Positions 21,060-32,483 of a DNA stretch of 64,000 nt are shown here, piece by piece. How positions within the stretch are numbered: position 1 is the first letter of the stretch; each line of letters starts with the position of its first letter. Below the pieces are notes generated by a model. That model saw nothing but the letters and a program-made list of their open reading frames with translations, was not told the origin of the DNA and did no database searches. The stretch covers positions 53,173,749-53,237,748 of the forward strand of contig NC_053494.1 in NCBI RefSeq assembly GCF_905171775.1, written 5' to 3'. This DNA comes from Rana temporaria (lineage: Eukaryota; Chordata; Amphibia; Anura; Ranidae). Both the position numbers and the translations under genes were made by a program.

Positions 21060-22590
21060 TTTTTTTTTTTTTTTTAAACTCGCCTCCGCTATACGTCTCT
21101 CGTGGTCTTACACATAGTCCGGTTGAAAAAGAAAAAAGGCCATCTAGTTCAACCAAAAAAAAAAATATCGTACAAACCCATACCCACAGTTGATTCAGAG
21201 GAAGGCAAAAACCCCAGAAGAGCATGATCCAATTTGCTACAGCAGGGGAAAAAATTCCTTCCTGATCCCCCGAGAGGCGATTGGATTTACCCTGGATCAA
21301 CTTTACCTATAAATCTTAGTACTCAGTTATATTATGTACGTTTGGGAAAGTTTGGCCTTTCTTAAAGCAATCTACTGAGCTGGCCAGAACCACCTCTGGA
21401 GGGAGTCTGTTCCACATTTTCACAGCTCTTACTGTGAAGAAACCTTTCCGTATTTGGAGATGAAAACTTTTTTCCTCTAGACATAAAAAGTGCCCCCTTG
21501 TCTTTTGTGTTGACCGTAAAGTGAATAACTCAACACCAAGTTCATTATATGGACCCCTTATGTACATGTTTATCGTATCCCCCCTTAATCTCCTCTTCTC
21601 AAGAATGAATAAATTCAGTTCCTAATCTTTCCTCATAGCTGAGCTCCTCCAGGCCTCTTATCAGTTTGGTTGCCCTTCTCTGCACTTTCTCCAGTTCCGA
21701 TATCCTTTGAGAACTATTGCCCAAAACTGAACTGCATATTCCAGATGAGGTCTTACTAATGATTTATACAGGGGGGCAAAATGATATCTCACTCTCTGGA
21801 GTCCATACCTCTAATACAAGAAAGGACTTTGCTCGCTTTGGAAACAGCAGCTTGGTATTGCATGCCATTATTGAGCTTATGATCTACCAAGACCCCAGAT
21901 CCTTCTCCACTATGGATCTCTCCAGTTGTACTCCTCCTAGTATGTATGCAAAGACAGAAATGTACACTTCTTATTGCATCCTTTGTAGTGTTTGAATGCC
22001 AACAATCCGTTTGCCTTAAATTTTTAAATGTCTTTTTTCCCCCTCTTTAATGGTGTTTTTTTGCATCAAAGATTAGTCACCCAGGTTAAAATCGTACTCT
22101 TATATTTGTTGCCTATTTAGGATGCACTGGCCAATACCGCCATTTAAAGTTTCTAAATTAATTCCACTTATCCTCACTCAGTGTTCATTATTCTAGGTCC
22201 CATTTCATATCTTGCAGTATTGAGCTCAGTTTAGAAAAGTTGCCTCTTTTGAAATTTAGTGTTCTTGCACTACACTTCCTTTGCCTACGATTTATGAAAA
22301 ATGTAATTATCCCGTGATTGCTCGTTATCAAGTTGCCCCTAATTTTCACATACAAATGCACAGATCTGATTGTGTAATCATTAGGTCTAGCAATGCATTT
22401 CTAGTCAGGGCATCCACCAATTGGCACATGAAGTTGTCCTAAAAGACATTTAGGAAAATGATGGGCCCTAAATAAGAGTTGTCCCTGCTGCCCAGTCAAT
22501 ACCTGGTAAGTTGAAGTCTCCTATTATGGAGGATGTTGCTCTGCCTCACTGCCATTTCTACCTTAAGTTGACTGACACCATTTTGTTCTA
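21060..22590 (-). pseudogene. CR1/L2-group LINE remnant, reverse orientation
   Basis: Minus-strand translation gives, from right to left, an endonuclease-domain piece 'GDFNLPGIDW' (plus 22493-22522), 'VLVDHKLNN' and 'QAAVSKASKVLSCIRGM' (about 21900-21830), 'GTGESAEKG'-type sequence in place of 'EKVQRRATKLI', 'SYEE', and the C-terminal block 'TRGHFLCLEEKSFHLQIRKG' followed by 'FFTVRAVKMWNRLPPEVV' (about 21490-21400). These are the ends of a jockey-superfamily ORF2; the central reverse transcriptase is missing. The 3' end carries a T-run on the plus strand (about 21060-21076). Many stops are present. Confidence 0.85.
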
Positions 22591-23163
22591 GGTGCGAAAC
22601 TGGACCTCACACCCCGAACACACATTAGTGAGGGAAATAGTTTGTTTGGGCTAGCTTGGCCCAAACTTAACGTTAAAGTAAACCAGGACACAGTCTAACA
22701 TATATAGCAATTGCGTGATGGATGAGCCTATGGATATGGAGTTTTAGAAATTATGAATTATGTGCTGTGACGATTCTGACTCAATCTGTTACGATCAATA
22801 AGTTTAACCAAAATTGTCTCATTGTGGGTACCTAAAAAATCCAATATTTTTTCACACCAATATATGCATACATTTATGGATGTAGTACCCTAAAAAAACA
22901 TCAATCTGACCCTTCATAGTATGTTGTTCAGGTCACTGCATGCAGGGGGCGCGCGCACCCACCCCCCTAGCAGGGGTCTTAGATTTTCCCTTATCTATCT
23001 GAAAATAAAATGCATTTAAAAAAAGAAACCAGTCAGTCAATGAAAATATGGGAGCAGCCTTTGTCTTTGAATATGCAGGTACCATAGATATTAATTATAC
23101 TATCTTTACCAACTAGCAAGTCGCTGACCTGGAACATGAATGTGCATATAAAATGTATTTCCC
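22591..23163. other. No gene recognised
   Basis: AT-rich DNA with short frames only. I see no repeat family or exon signal that can be supported. Confidence 0.4.
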
Positions 23164-23656
23164 TTAAAGCGTTCGTAAAGGAAAAAAATTTTTTTTCATT
23201 TAAAAATAACAAACATGTTATATATACCTCCACTGTGCAGTTCGTTTTGCACAGAGTGGCCCTAATCCACGTCTTCTGGGGTCCCTCGGCTGCTGTCTCT
23301 GTCCTTCTCGCAATTACTCACCACAGTCATGCGAGAGCTTGCATGGTGGTCAGTAATTGCGGGCGCGCTCCCGTGATACAGCGAGTGGCCATAGCGCTCA
23401 CTGAATCACTCTGCCCCGCCCCTCCGCGTCACTGGATGCGATTGACCGCAGCGCCAGCAAATGGCTGTGCTTCTCTCAATCCATCCGCTCTAGCCAATCA
23501 GCGGCCAGGCTGAGCGGCGAAGAGGATCTCAGGACCGCGCAGGACTTTTGAGGGGTCAGGTAAGTATAACGGGGCTCGACAGCATCCAATGTTTTTTCAC
23601 CTTAATGCATAGATTGCATTAAGGTGAAAAAATGTTTTTCTTTACAACTCCTTTAA
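23164..23656. mobile_element. TTAA-target element, family B2
   Basis: TTAAAGCGTTCGTAAAGGA left and TTAAAGGAGTTGTAAAGAA right strand, TTAA at 23164-23167 and 23653-23656. Shares the inner palindrome 'caccttaatgcatag...ctatgcattaaggtg'-type with 54892-55733, where a second TTAA element occupies this very TTAA. A GTCAG|GTAAGTA donor motif lies at about 23557. Confidence 0.88.
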
Positions 23657-23984
23657 AAACAAACAAAACATACAGGTGAAGAATGCCAATGGCTTTTATT
23701 ATAACATTTTACCCCATTACTGCAGTACTAGTCTCACATCGGGGCTAGTGGCAGGCATTGGCTACAATTAAAATAATTTACATATATCCCTTTGTAAAGC
23801 TAAGCTTTTGCTTGCACAGCATAAATGAAAAACTATACAGTAGTGTGACCATAATTTTTTTTTTTTTTTTTTTAATGATCACAGCAGTTCAAAGAAAGGT
23901 GTCTGCATTTCTACTAACTAGCATCTGTTTAAAGTCCACTTTCATTGTTACGAGGACGTGCATTCCTGCCCAAGACTATTTTCA
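23657..23984. other. No gene recognised
   Basis: Contains a T-run at about 23857-23873. Nothing else is identifiable. Confidence 0.4.
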
Positions 23985-24543
23985 GCGCCGTCGCACTTTG
24001 AATGACAATTGTACAGTCATGATACAGTACATTGTACCCAAACAAATTTATAATTTTCTTCCCACAAATAGAGCTTTATTTTGGTGGCATTTGATCACCT
24101 CTGGGTTTTGTTTTTTGGTAAACTAAAAAAGACCAAATTTTTGTGGGGGAAAAAAAAAAAAAGTTTCTTTGTTTCTGCCATAACATGTTTTCTTCTTCAC
24201 TGACTGGCACTGATGAGGAGGCATCGATATGTAGAATTGATAGGCACTGACAGGTGGCACTGGGCACCGACAGGCTTGATTGCTGGGCACTCATTAGCAC
24301 TGATCTGGTCATGGATTGGCACTATCAGGCTTTTTTTATAGGGCACTGCCTCACCACTTATGGGCACTTTTTAGCTGCCGATGGGCACATTTGAGTGGGC
24401 TGTGCTGATAATCAATGTGCCGATCATCAGTACAGACCCCCCCCCCCCCCCTCCTCTGACAGGAAGAGTATAGACGCTCAGTCAGGATAACAGAACCACT
24501 TCCCGGACGTCAATATGCCATTGACCAGACGGGAAGTGGTTAA
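23985..24543 (+). repeat. TTAA/CCACTT element fragment, 3' end intact
   Basis: Shares 'cacaaatagagctttatttt' and 'tttgatcacctctg' with 30330 and 36230, then the 3' third ending CGGGAAGTGGTTAA at 24530-24543. The 5' end is decayed. Confidence 0.8.
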
Positions 24544-24579
24544 AGTGGTGGCAAGGTCTGTTCCATTAATAAAACAAAA

Positions 24580-24636
24580 TTGTATTTATACACACAAACA
24601 CACACATATACATACATACACACAAACACACACATA
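24580..24636. repeat. Mixed CA/TA microsatellite
   Basis: Interrupted acacac / atacat units. Confidence 0.9.
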
Positions 24637-24676
24637 AAATCTTGATATGTTGGCATGCAATGCACTGCGTACACCC

Positions 24677-24965
24677 AAGACCCCTTTCACACTAAGGCGT
24701 TTTTCAGGCGCTTTTGGGCTAAAAATAGCATCTGTAAAGCGGCTCACCTGCAGTCTCAGTGTGAATGCCTGAGGACTTTCACACCGACGCGATGCGGTGG
24801 CAGGATGTTAAAAAATTCCTGCAAGCAGCATCTTTGGAGCGGTGAAGGAGCTGCCCATTGAAATCAATGCACAGTGCGGCCAAATCGGCTTTTAACCCCT
24901 TTTTCAGCTGCTGGTGGGGGTTAAAAGCGTTGACGCCGCCCCCACCCCAGTGTGAAAGGGGTCTT
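24677..24965. mobile_element. Short TIR element with AAGACCCCTTTCACACT ends
   Basis: Perfect 17-bp inverted ends at 24677 and 24965. The interior is GC-rich with no frame. The duplication is not clear, so the superfamily is left open. Confidence 0.82.
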
Positions 24966-25262
24966 ACTCATTTGCATAGGGGGGTTATCTGGGCCCACTT
25001 ATTGTCAAAGGGGACTTCCAGAATCCAATAAGCCCCTCACCTGCAGATAGTGACTCCATTGGGTCCTTTACTCTGTCATTTTTACTGCCGAAATGCAAGA
25101 ACCATGCAAAAGAAAGGTTTTAAACATTTTCAGTTAATCAAAATAAACCTGCAGAAAGGTGCGATGAGGGAATGCAGTATTTGATGAAAATTTGTTTACT
25201 GCGCGGCCATCCAGGACAAAGCCTGAAGACCTCAATCTCTAAGGATGCCTCAGAAAAAGCAA
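24966..25262. other. No gene recognised
   Basis: Single-copy-looking sequence. Nothing supportable. Confidence 0.35.
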
Positions 25263-25270
25263 CTTGTAAC

Positions 25271-25627
25271 CAGTGTTAATTTTTCTAGTAAATTACAATT
25301 TCGTTTTAGGACTAAAATGGCATTTTAGCTTTAGCCCCATTTTAGTGGTATTTAGTCGACTAAATCTCCAGTATATTTTAGTCGTCTACAATCTAATGGG
25401 CATAATTAAATTGTAATGCATTAGTTAAAATTTCCAAACTCATATACTGCTGGAGTGAAAAATCCAATATGTAATTATTTATGGCATTGAGGTATGAACA
25501 TGCACTACAGACCAGTGTTCATTCTGTAAAATTTCAATTTAGTCTTAGTCTTTTGACTAAAATGGCGTTTTAGTCGTATTTTTGGTTGACTAAAATAGTA
25601 TTCATTTAGTCGACAAAATTAACACTG
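25271..25627. mobile_element. hAT-type miniature element
   Basis: CAGTGTTAATTTT left and, reversed, CAGTGTTAATTTT right, with subterminal 'gactaaaatgg' / 'tttagtcg' repeats. Flanked by CTTGTAAC (25263-25270) and CTCGTAAC (25628-25635), an 8-bp duplication with one change. Confidence 0.9.
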
Positions 25628-25635
25628 CTCGTAAC

Positions 25636-26558
25636 CACAAGTGCCAGGGATCAGATTTATTTTCTTCAGGTTTTCTAATATAGTATTTATCTTACCAATG
25701 TATTTTTTTTTTTTAATCTGCTGCTGCATTTTGATATTATGCAACCAACTACAGGGTCATGGTTGTTCACTTCTATATTTCAATTCCACTTAAAAGCTCC
25801 AACTACATTACCAAATTTTTAAAAAGATATACATGTCATTAGTCAATCACATTGTTTTTTAAATATTCACGGTTTTAGAAGAATTCCTCCGCCGATCTCC
25901 CGTGTAATAACAGAAACACTTAGAAAACTAGTTGCAGGATGTTCTCATTTTGCTTGTGGGCATGTGAAGCCCACAAGCACTTTCTTCCGGTACACTGTGC
26001 AGATCAGCAACCATCATGCACCGACTCTAACCCTCTGGGAAGCCCACTGACTCCTGGGAAATGACACATCTCCCAGTAGCGAGCCGACAGGAACCGAGGT
26101 GATGAAGGAGGTAGATTGAGGGACCACATGATGAAGGAGGTAGATTGAGGGACCACATAGCAACAGTACATACGCACTAGTGTTAGCCTATATACATATT
26201 TCAGCACAGGTTTTCTGTGTAAACAGACATTTAAATCTAACATTCCTTAGACGTGGTGGCCTTTTTTTCTTTCGCCTAGTTGTTAGGCTGGCTATGCTCA
26301 CTCAGGATAAGATCTTCTAAATCAGACTACAAACACATCTTCCTTACTTCATCTACATCGGGAAGGGAGGAATTTGTAGTTTACATAACATAGCTTGGAA
26401 AGTAGATAGCCTTGTATGAGATGTTGGGACAAGGACACTGCATTTTTGGCAAGATCAACCAGTATTTAATGACCTTCCACCTAACACCAGCATCACATTA
26501 GGGAAGGCAAACTATAAACCAACTATACATAAACTTTCAAATGCTAGAGATTTTCCTT
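25636..26558. repeat. Mostly unassigned; contains a family C fragment and a 29-bp duplication
   Basis: About 25960-26075 resembles the interior of the TTAA element at 53350-53814 ('gggcatgtgaagccca', 'gactcctgggaaatga'). At 26101-26158 the 29-bp unit 'gatgaaggaggtagattgag'+9 is present twice in tandem. The remainder shows no gene. Confidence 0.55.
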
Positions 26559-27180
26559 TTAACCACTTCATATACGTCAGCACTTTGAAGAGGGATATCT
26601 TTGTTATGGCAGCTGCCATCTGCCATAACCCGGTATCCACTTCTTGAGCGAACTGTCCACTTTCCGATAATTGGTCTCTGCGGCAGATTCACTACAAAAT
26701 CACATTTAATCAGTGGCGGGAGTGGCTACCCCTCCCACCGTAGCTTACCAGAGCCGTTGGCAGTGGCGGAGGCGATCAGATCCTTCTTGGAATGGAGACA
26801 AGCTCCATACCACTGCAGGGCAGAAGCAACATCAAAATGTCACTTCCACCTATAGCTCTTAATGGGCTATTTTTATTGCATTTTTGTGTAAATCTGAGGT
26901 CTTTTTGACCCCAGATCTCATATTTAGGAGGTCCTGTCATGTGACCGGGGTATAAAAGGAAAGTATAACACACTTGTTTACAAGAAAAAGAGAAAAAATA
27001 AAAAAATAAAAAATTTTGCTAGAAAAGGGACTTTGAACCTCCAAACATAAAAAAATGTTTTTCCCTTTAGCTCAGAGACCCTAGAGAATAAATGGTGGTT
27101 GCTGCAATTTAGGGCACAGTTTTTGCGCAGCGGTCTTAAAAAACACAAAACAAATAGGGTAAGCTAAAATAGATTACATA
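26559..27180 (+). repeat. TTAA/CCACTT element, decayed
   Basis: Begins TTAACCACTTCATATACGTC at 26559. The right boundary is not defined. Contains 'gtcatgtgaccggggta' near 26937. No coding potential. Confidence 0.55.
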
Positions 27181-27189
27181 CCATACAGC

Positions 27190-27285
27190 TTTTAAAACAT
27201 TGCATAGGGAAAGATGCAGTACCATCACCGCAGATCAAAGTCCTTTGACCTGACAGGATCCACAGACACCCAACTTATATAGATG
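27190..27285. repeat. Short repeat shared in inverse orientation with 30104-30180
   Basis: The block 'tttgacctgacaggatccac' here corresponds reversed to 'tggatcctgttag...aaaggactttgaa' at 30110. Two copies flank the interval 27.3-30.1 kb in opposite orientation. Confidence 0.6.
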
Positions 27286-27304
27286 TTCAAAATATCAGTG
27301 TAAG

Positions 27305-28294
27305 CTCAGGTTCATACTGATGTAGTGTGGGATAGATACTGCATGTAATTTGCACAGGAATCACAGCACATTCCTCTGCTAATTACATGCAGTGTCTCTG
27401 GGGTGCGACTTGAGCCATGGATTTGTATGACCCAAATCACACTGTGTTCCAGGGTGGATATAAATCAGGGGGGGGGGGGGATATATATATATATATTGTT
27501 TGTAGTCAATTTATTTTAATAACATGCTTTTAGGAGTAAATATCTAAAAGATAGTTTTCTATTAAGATATATATATTAATGTATTTTTTATTCAGCATGA
27601 AATTGAGCTTAGTTATTTAGTATGAAGCTGTATATTCTGCAATATTTAAATTTTTTGGTAAACTCATTCAATGAATCCAAGCTGAGATAACATGCACTGC
27701 ATTGATGTATTCACACAATTTCACTGAAACCATGAGATAAACCAAAGTTCAGAAATATTCCTTTATCCCATTGTTTTGCAAACCTATGTTCACAACAAAC
27801 TGTATGATTGAATCGATTTGGATATCGCCGTTTTACCAACCTGACAGCTTATTATTCTTAAAAGGAAACCTTGTTAGTGGGCATCCAATCACCTGCTTCT
27901 GCCACATCACCAGCCCTCCCATTAAAGTGAATGGGACCGTTGGTGAGTCAACAGCGGGTCAGGGGAGGAGCCGCTGCAGGATAGAAATGACAGTTGCTTT
28001 TTAAAAATTATGATTTAAATCAAGTTGCTATATTAAGCCTTTTTTACTAGCAATTTAATTCTTGCTTTAAATCAACTCCACCCTGTCGTAAGTCACACCA
28101 CTCATGTAGGACCTTTTTTGTCTGCACCAGAATCAGATTGCATGGGTGTTCATACCAATACAATCTGATTCTGCAAATCGCACTGTTTTAATTTTGGGGT
28201 GCCGTTAACATATACTTTGCAATCGGTTTGCATGAATGGATTGCCATTTTGATGTGGTATGGAATCCGCACTGAACCTACAGTGAACCGAGGCT
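27305..28294. mobile_element. TIR element (CAGGTTCA-type ends) interrupted by a hAT element
   Basis: Left end 'gctcaggttcatactgatgt', right end 'cctacagtgaaccgaggct'. The inner pieces, 'atttgcacaggaatcacag' left and 'gaatcagattgcatg' right, look like the low-complexity bodies of this class. The element at 27450-28085 is inserted in it. Confidence 0.6.
27450..28085 (+). mobile_element. hAT-type element (CAGGGTGG end), forward copy
   Basis: CAGGGTGGATATAAATCA left and 'tttaaatcaactccaccctg' right. Carries a G-run (27470-27480) and a TA tract. Matches the reverse copy at 6620-8126 but lacks both TTAA insertions, so it serves as their empty-site reference. The flanking octamers do not match convincingly. 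Confidence 0.8.
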
Positions 28295-28339
28295 AAAAGT
28301 GGCCACAGGATATAACATAAGACCCCAGATTGCTATACA

Positions 28340-28556
28340 AAAATCAGGATATCAAGACAGGTATGCTTATTCCATATCGCAAGAGCATTTCAGCCTCTTA
28401 GCCATTTTCCAAGAGCAGAGTAGCAATAACACCAAAAGCAGCATTTTTAATTTGTGTAGGAGATGCTGTGTTTCTGACGAGTGCTACTCTGCTCTTTGTA
28501 AATAGCCAAGAGGCTAAAATGCTCCTGCAAGATGGGAAACAAAGCATACCTGCCTA
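28340..28556. repeat. Inverted repeat
   Basis: 'gcatttcagcctcttagcca' then 'agagcagagtagca' on the left pairs with 'tgctactctgctct' and 'agccaagaggctaaaatgc' on the right, with outer 'aggtatgctt' / 'aaagcatacct'. The arms are about 85 bp and the spacer about 50 bp. Confidence 0.85.
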
Positions 28557-28557
28557 A

Positions 28558-28732
28558 GGCTGGCCATACATTATACAATTTTCCTTTAGATTTACCAAAA
28601 CCATATAATAGGAGGTCAAACCTAAAACACTTTCAATTCATATCCAATCAGGCAGGCTCTTCTACTACATAGTTGAAGGTAAATCTAAAGAAAATTGACC
28701 AAGAAAAAATTGTATGGTGTATGGCCAGCTTT
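28558..28732. mobile_element. TAA-target miniature TIR element
   Basis: GGCTGGCCATACA left and TGTATGGCCAGC right, with further pairing of 'ctttagatttacc' and 'ggtaaatctaaag'. Flanked by TAA on both sides (28555-28557, 28733-28735). This fits PIF/Harbinger-like insertion. Confidence 0.85.
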
Positions 28733-28814
28733 AATGTGCAGATTTTATAACGCCATCAAGGGACTTATTTTTATAACCTGCCTGCACCTTTACACTGATA
28801 TTTGGTACATCTAT

Positions 28815-30099
28815 TTAACCACTTCCCGCCCAAGGACATCATATGACGTCCTGGACTTTCAGTGCGGATATCTGAAAGATGCCTGCAGCTACAGGCATCA
28901 TTCAGATATCCATCTCTTCAGCCGGCGATCTTGTGCACCTTAAGAACGACCATAGCGGCAGTTCCGCCGCTTGATCGTTCTTATAGGCGACGGGAGGGGA
29001 CGTCCCCCACTCCCGCCACCATCCGGTGCTTCTCTGTGCTCTCCCGTGCCATCGGAGACCCGGAGAAACGATCTGCCGGCGCCAGTCATCTCCATGATCG
29101 TCAGAGGCCCGGGTGCGATGTTATGACGTCACGCCTGGGTACCGGAATGTAAACAAAGCCGCAATCGCGGCTGTAAGCATGAGATCCGTGAATTTTCTTT
29201 CACGATCTCATGCTTTCCAGCCTGGAGGAGAGATGTGGGGTCTTATTAACCCTGCAGCTCTCCATAAAGAGTACCTGTCACAAACCATTCCTATTACAAG
29301 GGATGTTTACATTCCTTGTAATAGGAATAAAAGTGATAAAAAAAAGAAAATTCATTATTTTAACGCCCCTGTCAGCTCGCGCTCAGAAATGAACACACAC
29401 ATAAGTCCCGCCCACATATGTAAACGCCGTTCAAACCACACATGTGTGGTATCGCCACGTGCGTTAGAGCGCCAGCAACAATTCTATCACTAGACCTTCT
29501 CTGTAACTCTAAACTAACCTGTTAAAAAAATTAAGCAACGCCTATGGAGATTTTTAAGTACTGAAGTTTGTCGCCATTCCATGAGTGTGCGCAATTTTAA
29601 AGCGCGACATGTTAGGTATCTATTTACTCGGCGTAACTATCTTTCACATACATTATACAAAAAAATTGGGCTAACTTTACTGTTTTGTTATTTTTTTAAT
29701 TCACGAAAAAAAGGAGTTTGAAAAATGATTGTGCAAATACCGTGTGAGATAAAAAGTTGCAATGACCGACATTTTATTCCCTAGGGCAGGGATATGCAAT
29801 TAGCGGACCTCCAGCTGTTGCAAAACTACAAGTCCCATCATGCCTCTGCCTCTGGGTGTCATGCTTGTGGCTGTCAGAGTCTTGCTATGCCTCATGGGAT
29901 TTGTAGTTCTGCAACAGCTGGAGGTCCACTAATTGCATATCCCCGCCCTAGGGGGTCTGCTTTAAAAAAAAAAAAAAAACACACACACACACATATATAG
30001 TGTTTGGGGGTTCTGAGTAATTTGAGCAAAAAAAAATTAAATATGATTTTTGTATGTAGGAGAGAAGTGCCAAAATAGGCCCAGTATGGAAGTGGTTAA
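28815..30099 (+). mobile_element. TTAA-bounded CCACTT element, near full length
   Basis: TTAACCACTTCCCGCCC left and GGAAGTGGTTAA right, TTAA at 28815-28818 and 30096-30099. Internal hairpins: 'cctgcagctacaggc', 'aagaacgacc..ggtcgttctt'-type, 'tcctattacaagg' with its mirror. It contains the hAT miniature at 29787-29945 at the same site that is occupied by a different hAT element in the copy at 1-501. Confidence 0.9.
29787..29945. mobile_element. hAT-type miniature element
   Basis: CAGGGATATGCAATTAG left and CGGGGATATGCAATTAG right strand; almost the whole 159 bp is a palindrome ('cctccagctgttgcaaaact'). Flanked by exact CCCTAGGG (29779-29786, 29946-29953). Confidence 0.95.
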
Positions 30100-30240
30100 G
30101 TTGGGCATCTGGATCCTGTTAGTTAAAAGGACTTTGAAGTACTGTGCGGTGATGGTGCTGCATCCTTCCTATGCAATGCATCTGTTAACAGCTGTAAGAT
30201 CCACTTAAGCCCCTGACCAATATGCAGCTAAAGGCCCAGG

Positions 30241-31173
30241 CCAGGTTTTGCGATTCGGCACTGCGTCGCTTTAACAGAATTGCGCGGTCGTGCGACGTGG
30301 CTCCCAAACAAAATTGACGTCCTTTTTTTCCCCACAAATAGAGCTTTCTTTTGGTGGTATTTGATCACCTCTGCGGTTTTTATTTTTTGCGTTATAAACA
30401 AAAATAGAGCGACAGTTTTGAAAAAAATGCAATATTTTTTACTTTTTGCTATAATAAATATCCCCCAAAAATATATAAAACATTTTTTTCCCTCAGTTTA
30501 GGCCAATACGTATTCTTCTAAAATCTACATCTTAAAAAAAAAAAAACAAAAAAAAAAAAAACGCAATAAGCGTTTATCGGTTGGTTTGCGCTAAATTGAT
30601 AGCGTTTACAAAATAGGGGATAGTTTTATTGTATTTTTATTATTTTTTTTTTTTTTTACTACTAATGGCAGCATTCAGCGATTTTTTTCGTGACTGCGAC
30701 ATTATGGCGGACTCTTCGGACAATTTTGACACATTTTTGGGACCATTGTCATTTTCACAGCAAAAAATGCATTTAAATTGCATTCTTTATTGTGAAAATG
30801 ACAGTTGCAGTTTGGGAGTTAACCACAGGGGGCGCTGAAGGAGTTATGTTTCACCTAGTGTGTGTTTACAACTGTAGGGGGGTGTGGCTGTAGGTCTGAC
30901 GTCATCGATTGTGTCTCCCTATAAAAGAGATGACACGATCGATGCGCCGCCACAGTGAAGTACGGGGAAGTCGTGTTTACATACGGCTCTCCCCGTTCTT
31001 CAGCTCCGGGTAGCGATCGCAATCGTTTCTAGCCGCCCCCTCATCCCGGATCGCCGCATGTACGGTGGGGGGGGGTCCCGATCGGACCCCCGAAAAGGCA
31101 GGGACGTACATGTACGCCCATCTGACTGTACGTGCCATTCTGTGGGCGTATATGTACATGCGGCGGGTGTTAA
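30241..31173 (+). repeat. TTAA/CCACTT element, 5' end decayed
   Basis: Shares 'attgcgcggtcgtgcgacgt' and 'cacaaatagagctttctttt' with 36098-37106. The right end 'ggcgggtgttaa' stops at a TTAA (31170-31173) that is also the left boundary of the next TTAA element. T- and A-runs occur at 30534-30561 and 30642-30658. Confidence 0.8.
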
Positions 31174-31690
31174 AGCGGGAGTTCACCCATTTAAAAAAAA
31201 AAAAAAAAATCTCCCCTTAGCTTCCTGCTCGTTAGGTCTAGGGGAATCGGCTATTTATATTAAAATATAAGCAGTACTTACCCGTTTTCGAGCTGCATCT
31301 TCTTCCGTCGCTTCCGGGTATGGGTCTTCGGGAGCGGGCGTTCCTTCTTGAGTGACAGCCTTCCGAGAGGCTTCCGACGGTCGCATCCGTCGCGTCACTC
31401 GTAGCTGAAAGAAGCCGAACGTCGGTGCGGCTCTATACTGCGCACCGACGTTCGGCTTCTTTCGGAAAATCGTGACGCGATGGATGCGACCGTCGGAAGC
31501 CTCTCGGAAACCTGTCAATCAAGAAGGAACGCCCATTCCCGAAGCCCATACCCGGAAGCGACGGAGAGGATGCGTCTCGTAAACGGGTAAGTACTGCACA
31601 TATTTTAAAATAAATAGCCGATTCCCCTAGTAATAACGAGCAGGAATCTAAGGGGGAAAAGTGCCCTCTAAGGGTGAACCCCCGCTTTAA
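31170..31690. mobile_element. TTAA-target palindromic element, family A copy 3
   Basis: TTAAAGCGGGAGTTCACCC left and its mirror right (TTAA 31170-31173, 31687-31690). Same arms, centre and GGGTAAGTACTG donors as copies 1 and 2. The CTAGGG site is empty here. The centre is shortened by about 10 bp relative to copy 2. Confidence 0.92.
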
Positions 31691-32483
31691 GTGGTTTTAA
31701 GCTTCTTCGGTACTGTTAGTTTCCCTGAAGAGAGCACCTGGAAATGCATTTGAAAAAAGAAAACTTGCACCCAATGTGTATCCACTATTTAATTGTACAG
31801 CATACATAAAACTGGCTCTTATGTGATGCGGGGAAAAAAATGGTATACATTATATAGTTTGCAGTATTAATGCCCTTAAAATCCTAGTCCAAATTAATTT
31901 TGTGTATATCTCTATCAAGGAGTATTATATGTGGGGAAAGCAGTAAACACTTCTTTGAAAGTCTGTGCAGTGTTCCTACATCACCAGTCACATATAAAAA
32001 GATACAAATCTGGATGGAATCTATTTGGTAGTTGTGAGAAGCATCACAAGCAGGCATGTTCCTCGATAACCAGATTACTGGCCTAACGGAATAGGATTGA
32101 CTGGCGCACTACAGCAATGTCTGGGTTACTGCATAATGTCTCAACACATAAGCAGAAGAGTTTTGAAAAAGTCTAATCCTTTCCCATTCTACAAAAAAAA
32201 AAAAAAAAAAGTTATATATTTACACATTATAGTTGTCTCTCTGTGCATACAAGACCCAACCTAGTCAAATACTAATCCCAATTATATGTTCCAAAACTGT
32301 AGAAGACACTTTTTCTTGCACATCAGCTAAATAGAAATGGCTTCTGCGTTCAACTAGTAATAAAGGAAATATAAAGGCTTCAATTGCTGACCTACTTTTG
32401 AAAACACAAGTTTCTGGGCTCGTATGTACGAAGAAGCAAACATTTATGCTCCAAAGATTTCTTAAAGCCAAATTCCAGCCAAC
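31691..32483. other. No gene that can be supported
   Basis: A minus-strand open frame at 32265-32471 ends with a plausible stop and has a pyrimidine-rich acceptor-like start near 32415, but no homology or donor partner could be recognised. An A-run lies at 32193-32210. The rest is unassigned. Confidence 0.35.

Noticed and set aside
32265..32471. Last exon of a minus-strand gene
   Set aside because: The peptide ends in a stop and has an acceptor-like start, but no family, no donor partner and no link to the exon at 41779 could be shown.
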